Part shown: piece after piece, positions 56,983 through 64,000 of the stretch
How positions within the stretch are numbered: position 1 is the first letter of the stretch
How the letters are laid out: the number at the start of each line of letters is the position of its first letter
NCBI RefSeq assembly: GCF_025751575.1
Contig: NZ_JAOWLA010000005.1
Coordinates: 124,001 to 188,000, forward strand
DNA: 64,000 bases
Source: Albidovulum sediminicola
Lineage (GTDB): Bacteria; Pseudomonadota; Alphaproteobacteria; Rhodobacterales; Rhodobacteraceae
Direction of reading: 5' to 3'
Made by a program: the position numbers and the translations under genes
Notes under the pieces: generated by a model
The model's database searches: none
Seen by the model: the letters and a program-made list of their open reading frames with translations, nothing else
Told to the model about the DNA's origin: nothing

Positions 56983-59742
56983 ATGACCGACGCGATCAAG
57001 TTCACCCTCGACGGCCGCGAAGTTTCCGCCGCCCCCGGAGAGACCATCTGGGAAGTCGCCAAGCGTGAAGGCACGACCATCCCGCATCTGTGCCACAAAG
57101 ACCAGAAGGGCTACCGCCCCGACGGCAACTGCCGCGCCTGCGTGGTAGAAGTAGAGGGCGAGCGGGTTCTGGCCGCCTCCTGCTGCCGCAACCCGTCGAA
57201 CGGGATGGTGGTCAAGACCGACAGCACCCGCGCGAAGAAATCGCGCGAGATGGTCATGGAGCTTTTGCTGGCCGACCAGCCCGAGCAGGCCCGCGCGCAT
57301 GACAAGTCCGCGCATCTGTGGGACATGGCCGAGGCCAACGGCGTCTCCGACAGCCGCTTCCCGAAGTTGGAGCGCGAGCGTATCCCGCTTCTGGACGACA
57401 GCCACGTCGCGATGCGCGTCAACCTTGATGCCTGCATTCAGTGCGGCCTTTGCGTCCGCGCCTGCCGCGAGGTTCAGGTCAACGACGTGATCGGCATGGC
57501 GGGCCGTGGGCCCGACGCCTACCCGGTCTTCGACATGGCCGACCCGATGGGCCAATCGACCTGCGTGGCCTGCGGCGAATGCGTGCAGGCCTGCCCGACG
57601 GGCGCGCTGATGCCCGCGACCGTGGTCGATGCCGAGCAGGTCGGCGACCGCGCCGATTTCGACAAGGAAGTCACCTCGATCTGCCCGTTCTGCGGCGTGG
57701 GCTGTCAGGTCTCGCTCAAGGTCAAGGACGGCAAGGTCAAATATGTCGAGGGCATCAACGGCCCCGCGAACGAAGGCCGGCTTTGCGTCAAGGGCCGCTT
57801 CGGCTTCGACTACATCCACCACCCGCACCGCCTGACCAAACCGCTGATCCGCCGCGCGGACGCGCCCGCCAAGGGTTTGAACGTCGATCCGGGCAACTGG
57901 TCCGAGTTCTTCCGCGAAGCGAGTTGGGAAGAGGCGCTGGACTTTGCCGCCGGCGGGCTGAAAGGCTTGGCCGAGGCGAACGGCGGCCGCGCCGTCGCGG
58001 GCTTCGGCTCGGCCAAATGCTCGAACGAGGAAGCCTATCTGTTCCAGAAGTTCATCCGCCAGGGCTTCGGCCACAACAACGTCGACCACTGCACGCGGCT
58101 CTGCCACGCCTCCTCGGTCGCGGCGCTGCTTGAGAACGTGGGCTCCGGCGCGGTCTCGGCGACCTTCAACGAGATCGAGAATGCCGACGTCGCCATCGTC
58201 ATCGGCTGCAACCCGATCGAGAACCACCCTGTCGCCGCCACCTACTTCAAGCAGTTCACCAAGCGCGGCGGCAAGCTGATCGTCATGGACCCGCGCGGCG
58301 TCGGCCTGCGCCGCTTCGCGACGCATATGCTGAAGTTCCGCCCCGGCGCGGACGTGTCGATGCTGAACGCGATCATGAACGTGATCGTCGAGGAAGGGCT
58401 TTACGACCGCCAGTACATCGAGGCCTATACCGAGAACTGGGAGGCCGAGAAGGCACACCTAGCGAACTTCACGCCCGAGAAGATGGAATCGATCTGCGGC
58501 ATCCCCGCCGAACAGCTCCGCCAGGTCGCGCGCGACTTCGCCACCGCGAAGGCCGGCATGATCTTCTGGGGCATGGGGGTTTCGCAGCACATCCACGGCA
58601 CCGACAACTCCCGCTGCCTGATCTCGCTTGCGCTGATGTGCGGCCATGTCGGGCGCCCCGGTGCAGGCCTCCACCCGCTGCGCGGCCAGAACAACGTGCA
58701 GGGCGCGTCCGACGCGGGCCTTATCCCGATGTTCCTGCCGGACTACCAGACGGTCACGGACGACTCGATCCGCGCCAAGTTCACAGGCGTCTGGGGATCG
58801 GACGACTTCTCGAACGAGAAGGGGCTCACGGTGACGGAGATCCTCGATGCCGTCCATCACGGCGACATCAAGGGCATGTATATTCTGGGCGAAAACCCGG
58901 CGATGTCCGACCCCGACCTGAACCACGCGCGCGAGGCGCTGGGGATGCTGAAGCATCTGGTGGTGCAGGACATCTTCCTGACCGAAACCGCGAACTACGC
59001 CGACGTGATCCTGCCCGCCGCCGCCTTCTATGAAAAGAACGGCACGGTCACGAACACCAACCGGCAGGTGCAGATGGGCCGGGCCGCCGCCACGCCCCCG
59101 GGCGAGGCGCGCGAGGATTGGTCGATCACCGTCGATCTGGCGAACCGCATCGGGCTGGGCTGGACCTACAGCCACCCGTCCGAGGTGTTCGCCGAGATGA
59201 AGCAGACGATGAAGTCGCTCGACAACATCACCTGGGACCGGCTGGAGAACGAAGGCGCGGTGACCTACCCGTCGCTGTCGCCCGAAGACCCCGGCCAGCC
59301 CATCGTCTTCGGCACGGGCTTCCCCCGCGCGGGCGGCCGGGCGAAGTTCACGCCGGCCTCGGTCATCTCGCCTGCGGAACTGCCCGACGCGGACTACCCG
59401 ATGATCATGACCACCGGCCGGCAGTTGGAACACTGGCATACCGGGTCGATGACCCGCCGTTCCAAGGTTCTGGACGCGGTGGAGCCGGAAGCCAACTGCT
59501 CGCTCCACCCCGACACGCTGAGGCGGCTGGGCGTCGAGCCGGGCGGGCGTGTCAAGCTCTCCACCCGCCGGGGGGAGATCGAGATCATGGCGCGCGCCGA
59601 CCGGGCGATCGCCGAGGATATGGTCTTTGTCCCCTTCGCCTATGTCGAGGCGGCGGCGAACATCCTGACCAACCCGCAACTTGACCCCTATGGCAAGATC
59701 CCGGAGTTCAAGTTCGCGGCCGTCCGCGTGACAGCCGCCTGA
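56983..59742 (+). CDS. fdh1A: NAD-dependent formate dehydrogenase alpha subunit (tungsten type)
   Basis: The 919-residue cytoplasmic enzyme has no Tat signal. The N-terminal [2Fe-2S] domain has C37, C50, C53 and C67. Two [4Fe-4S] ferredoxin motifs follow (CIQCGLCVRACRE, CVACGECVQACP), then the molybdopterin domain with its own [4Fe-4S] site (CPFCGVGCQ ... LCVKGRFG) and active-site C374 in RLCHAS (cysteine form). It resembles Methylobacterium Fdh1A, which contains tungsten; the nearby tupBCA transporter agrees. The metal itself is inferred. Confidence 0.94.
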   Translation: MTDAIKFTLDGREVSAAPGETIWEVAKREGTTIPHLCHKDQKGYRPDGNCRACVVEVEGERVLAASCCRNPSNGMVVKTDSTRAKKSREMVMELLLADQPEQARAHDKSAHLWDMAEANGVSDSRFPKLERERIPLLDDSHVAMRVNLDACIQCGLCVRACREVQVNDVIGMAGRGPDAYPVFDMADPMGQSTCVACGECVQACPTGALMPATVVDAEQVGDRADFDKEVTSICPFCGVGCQVSLKVKDGKVKYVEGINGPANEGRLCVKGRFGFDYIHHPHRLTKPLIRRADAPAKGLNVDPGNWSEFFREASWEEALDFAAGGLKGLAEANGGRAVAGFGSAKCSNEEAYLFQKFIRQGFGHNNVDHCTRLCHASSVAALLENVGSGAVSATFNEIENADVAIVIGCNPIENHPVAATYFKQFTKRGGKLIVMDPRGVGLRRFATHMLKFRPGADVSMLNAIMNVIVEEGLYDRQYIEAYTENWEAEKAHLANFTPEKMESICGIPAEQLRQVARDFATAKAGMIFWGMGVSQHIHGTDNSRCLISLALMCGHVGRPGAGLHPLRGQNNVQGASDAGLIPMFLPDYQTVTDDSIRAKFTGVWGSDDFSNEKGLTVTEILDAVHHGDIKGMYILGENPAMSDPDLNHAREALGMLKHLVVQDIFLTETANYADVILPAAAFYEKNGTVTNTNRQVQMGRAAATPPGEAREDWSITVDLANRIGLGWTYSHPSEVFAEMKQTMKSLDNITWDRLENEGAVTYPSLSPEDPGQPIVFGTGFPRAGGRAKFTPASVISPAELPDADYPMIMTTGRQLEHWHTGSMTRRSKVLDAVEPEANCSLHPDTLRRLGVEPGGRVKLSTRRGEIEIMARADRAIAEDMVFVPFAYVEAAANILTNPQLDPYGKIPEFKFAAVRVTAA

Positions 59743-59762
59743 ACGAAGGTCCCCTGAACGAA

Positions 59763-59793
59763 GGGCCGCCGGAAACGGCGGCCCTTTTTCTTT
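59763..59793 (+). terminator. intrinsic terminator of the NAD-dependent formate dehydrogenase operon
   Basis: A perfect 9-bp stem GGGCCGCCG / CGGCGGCCC with loop GAAA is followed by TTTTTCTTT, starting 20 nt after the alpha-subunit stop. This is the clearest terminator in the window. Confidence 0.92.
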
Positions 59794-59798
59794 CCGCT

Positions 59799-60185
59799 CT
59801 AGCGGTCGCGGCGCGACCAGGCCCGGGGACGGCGGTTCTCACAAAGCCCCTGGGCGTGGCCGGCGGTGATGCCGCCCGCCTTGGCGCCTAGGACGAAAAG
59901 CCCGGTCTTGCGCGCCGACTGCGTGGGATCGAGCGAGAAGGAGACCCCCTCCCCCGCCCGGCGCTTCGGGTCGGAGGTCCGGTAGACGATCTGGGTCGGG
60001 TTCAGATGCAGAACCCGGATCGCGTAATCCCCCGCCGCGCACCAGAAGTCGGCCGGCCCCGCCGGGCCGCGCCAGTTCACGACAAAGCCATCGCCCTCCG
60101 GCTGGACCACCAGCCCGTTCTGGGCGGTGAAGGCCTGGGCAGGCGCGGTGACGGTCAGGGCTAGGGCAAAGGCGATGGGGCGCAT
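59799..60185 (-). CDS. small exported hypothetical protein
   Basis: The 128-residue protein has a Sec signal peptide (MRPIAFALALTVTAPAQAFT). The mature part has GDGFVVNWRGPAGPADFWCA and AIRVLHLNPTQIVYRTSDP and ends in an Arg-rich tail. Two cysteines may form a disulfide. Not recognised beyond a general likeness to small Rhodobacterales periplasmic proteins. It is convergent with the formate dehydrogenase operon. Confidence 0.75.
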   Translation of the reverse strand: MRPIAFALALTVTAPAQAFTAQNGLVVQPEGDGFVVNWRGPAGPADFWCAAGDYAIRVLHLNPTQIVYRTSDPKRRAGEGVSFSLDPTQSARKTGLFVLGAKAGGITAGHAQGLCENRRPRAWSRRDR

Positions 60186-60272
60186 GGGGTTGCCTTTCGA
60201 TTGGGTAGGCCCAAGATAGTTGCTGGTGCAGAAAAGCCAAGCGTGCGGCGGGAATGCCGCTATTAAGGATCG

Positions 60273-60755
60273 TCAGCAGACGACCGATGCGAGCTGACGC
60301 CATGGCTCGATTGACCAGTAGGCATTTGCGGCACCTGATGTCGATGGCAGCACCCAAATGGCGGGCAAGCCTTCAACCTTATACGGCCCATAGCTGTTCA
60401 CACGCGCGGCCCCAAGGACAACTCTCGCTGCCTTCATGCCATTGAAAGCGACAACGCGCGGCTGCCAACTCTTGGCAACATTCCGTAATCGCTCCGCACA
60501 CAGCGCACCTATCGGCAATTCGCGGTCCATGCCCGCGACGCCTTTGGCGAGATCTGTTAAGCCGATGCCATGATCCAGAACCCGCGCGTCCAACTCGGGA
60601 CCCAGAAGTTCTGATGTCAGGCCGACTTCAAAGATCGCTCTCCAGAATTTATTGCCGCGGCCCGCATAGTAGTGCCCCACCTCGGCCGACCGTCGCCCCG
60701 CAGCAGTCCCGCAGAAGACGACGGACAGATCCGACCGAAGATAATCTGGCAGCAA
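60273..60755 (-). CDS. mug: Mug-like mismatch-specific DNA glycosylase
   Basis: The 160-residue protein matches the G:T/U mismatch glycosylase (Mug/TDG) fold. Motif 1 is FCGTAAGRRSAEVGHYYAGR followed by GNKFW, and motif 2 is VLPSTSGAA. E. coli Mug has GINPG with catalytic Asn18; this protein has Ala at position 18 (GTAAG), so its chemistry may differ. It starts 9 nt after the rpoD stop in the same direction. Base composition looks lower in G+C than the flanks. Confidence 0.82.
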   Translation of the reverse strand: MLPDYLRSDLSVVFCGTAAGRRSAEVGHYYAGRGNKFWRAIFEVGLTSELLGPELDARVLDHGIGLTDLAKGVAGMDRELPIGALCAERLRNVAKSWQPRVVAFNGMKAARVVLGAARVNSYGPYKVEGLPAIWVLPSTSGAANAYWSIEPWRQLASVVC

Positions 60756-60764
60756 CTCAATCGC

Positions 60765-62753
<1,989 letters not shown>

Positions 62754-62777
62754 AGGCGCTCCTTCGGTCATCGTCGG

Positions 62778-62833
62778 GCGAATCGCGCGCAGCGAATCGT
62801 CAGGTGGTTTCTATCGAATCGCGACGGCGAATC
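62778..62833. promoter_or_regulatory. cluster of four GANTC (CcrM-type) sites upstream of rpoD
   Basis: CGAATC occurs at 62779, 62793, 62815 and 62828, within 55 bp of the 95-bp dnaG-rpoD gap; three copies are the longer GCGAATC. GANTC is the target of the cell-cycle methyltransferase CcrM in Alphaproteobacteria, and GcrA acts at methylated GANTC promoters. The spacing is about 14, 22 and 13 bp. Confidence 0.55.
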
Positions 62834-62848
62834 ACAGGGCGGGCGGCA

Positions 62849-64000
62849 TCAATGCCGCTTCTTCTCCCACACCGCGCGGTCAATCAGGCTTTGCAGCTGC
62901 GCCGAAAGGGCGGCGCGGTCCTCTCCCATGTCGCTGTCGTCGTCAAGTCTTGAGCGTTCTGCCCGGTGGCGGGCGGCGGCGGCCTGGCTCAGCCGCCAGG
63001 TCAGCCCCTCATCCGCGAGCCCCTCGAGGTCCTCCATCGCCTCCTCGATCTCGGCCGTCATGCCCCGCCGCGCCTCGAGCTTCGCAAGCTCCTCTGCCAG
63101 ACACATCGTGGCCAGATCGGTGTCTTCGAAATTGCGGACAGGGGGGGCAATTCGCACGTGGGCAAGGGCCAGGAGTTTTTCAAGGTCAGCGCCCGCAGAG
63201 GCCGCGATTCTGTTGCGAAAGGCGTCCGGGTCCGCCGCGACCTCGGGATCGTGCGAGGCCAGAAGCAGCGCGTTCCGTAACCGGTCGTGACCGGGATCGA
63301 GCATGTCCACGGTCTCAAGCTGGCTTTCGAAGCGCGCAAGACAGGCAGGGTGAGTCACGCAGATGGCAAGGATCATCGCTTCGCGCAGGTGGTCCTCCAC
63401 CGCCTCCCCGCCGGGCGTGGCCAGAAGCGAGGTGCGCGTGACCGGCAGCGGCGCCAGTGGGGCCTGCGATCGGCCGCGCGGGGCCATCCCCGACCCGCGT
63501 TGCGGCTGGGGCTTTCGGTTGCTGCCGAAAAGCTCCCAGCGGAGCTGCTTGATCTCTTCGCCGTAATGCGCCCGGATCGAGGGGTCGGCGATCTTGCGCA
63601 GCGTCTCGCGCAGGGTCTTGTCGAGCCCCGCCTTCCGTTCGGGGCTGTCGAAGGTCTTGCCCTCGGTCTCGCGCCGCCAGAGCAGATTGACCATCGGCTG
63701 CGCGGTTTCCAGAAGGTCGCGCATCGCCTGGGCGCCGCGCGCGCGGATCATGTCGTCGGGGTCCATGCCTTCCGGCAGGATGACAAAGCGCAGCCCGTAG
63801 CCCGCCTCCAGCAGCGGCAGCGCCAGGTCGATCAGGCGCATGGCGGCCCGGATGCCCGCCGTATCGCCGTCCAGCATGACCAGCGGTTCGGGGTGGATGC
63901 GCCAGATCAGGCGCAATTGATCCTCGGTGATGGCCGTCCCCAAGGGTGCGACGGCTGCATGAAAGCCCGCCGTCACCAGCGCGATCACGTCCATGTAGCC
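62849..64000 (-). CDS. dnaG: DNA primase DnaG, C-terminal part (5' end beyond the right edge)
   Basis: The frame is open to base 64000 and reads GYMDVIALVTAGFHAAVAPL, the primase Toprim region (EGYMDV-type), then EPLVMLDGDTAGIRAAMRL with the metal-binding DGDxAG motif, and a C-terminal helicase-interaction domain ending AQLQSLIDRAVWEKKRH. The ATG inside GYMDV is internal, so the gene is partial at its 5' end, with 383 residues visible. It primes Okazaki fragments at the replication fork and precedes rpoD. Confidence 0.95.
   Translation of the reverse strand, partial: GYMDVIALVTAGFHAAVAPLGTAITEDQLRLIWRIHPEPLVMLDGDTAGIRAAMRLIDLALPLLEAGYGLRFVILPEGMDPDDMIRARGAQAMRDLLETAQPMVNLLWRRETEGKTFDSPERKAGLDKTLRETLRKIADPSIRAHYGEEIKQLRWELFGSNRKPQPQRGSGMAPRGRSQAPLAPLPVTRTSLLATPGGEAVEDHLREAMILAICVTHPACLARFESQLETVDMLDPGHDRLRNALLLASHDPEVAADPDAFRNRIAASAGADLEKLLALAHVRIAPPVRNFEDTDLATMCLAEELAKLEARRGMTAEIEEAMEDLEGLADEGLTWRLSQAAAARHRAERSRLDDDSDMGEDRAALSAQLQSLIDRAVWEKKRH

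Overview
The window (about 66% G+C by eye) looks like a chromosomal segment of a member of the Rhodobacterales (Alphaproteobacteria). The reasons are the alphaproteobacterial type of rpoD/dnaG pair, GANTC sites upstream of rpoD, the formate-dehydrogenase gene set (DUF3305/DUF3306/TorD/Tat-target), a BacNav-type sodium channel, and the tightly overlapping G+C-rich operons. No rRNA, tRNA, insertion sequence, prophage or CRISPR array was seen.

Region 1 (1-22310, all minus strand) is a type VI secretion (T6SS) locus. Transcription order from the right is tssA, tssB, tssC, hcp, tagJ, tssE, tssF, tssG, clpV (tssH), a Lys-rich helical protein, a voltage-gated sodium channel, a 1481-residue TssB-repeat-TssC fusion, a 92-residue protein, vgrG, a 202-residue protein, PAAR, tagH and the start of tssK. 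TssJ, TssL and TssM are not present and presumably lie off the left edge. Two things are unusual. A second, giant sheath-like protein carries about 37 short acidic/hydrophobic repeats. A complete BacNav channel gene overlaps the start of that sheath gene by 8 nt.

Region 2 (22569-25829, plus) diverges from tssA. It encodes a secreted 141-residue protein, an ExbB/TolQ proton channel, two ExbD proteins and a membrane-anchored Pro/Ala-rich DUF4384-like protein, which together resemble a TonB/Tol-type energy transducer. It is followed by the decayed remains of an ABC-transporter ATPase gene (about 26034-26330).

Region 3 (26398-32601, plus) holds four tightly packed genes: a nitrilase-fold amidohydrolase, a large PLP-dependent Orn/Lys/Arg-decarboxylase-like enzyme, an ATP-grasp ligase and a C45-type Ntn acyltransferase/hydrolase. 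It looks like a biosynthetic or salvage pathway for an amine or amide whose product I cannot name.

Region 4 (32605-54860) is devoted to formate oxidation and Mo/W metabolism. A 10-kb minus-strand operon runs DUF3305, DUF3306, TorD, Tat-target, FdhA, FdhB, FdhC, a 41-residue membrane peptide, an NtrC-type regulator without a GAFTGA loop, and a histidine kinase. Divergent from it is a plus-strand polyferredoxin gene, followed by a cytochrome c with a vestigial binding-protein domain (minus) and DUF6494/Mrp/biotin-lipoate-ligase-like/DUF6505 genes (plus). Next come tungstate uptake genes tupBCA, DUF2478, then fdhD, mobA, mobB and moeA. A GGACA-N3-TGTCC palindrome occurs both in the fdh divergent promoter region and upstream of tupB, which suggests a shared regulator.

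Region 5 (54864-59793) has a TusA-like protein and a soluble NAD-dependent formate dehydrogenase of the two-subunit tungsten type, ending in a clear intrinsic terminator. Region 6 (59799-64000) has a small exported protein, a Mug-like DNA glycosylase, rpoD and the 3' part of dnaG.
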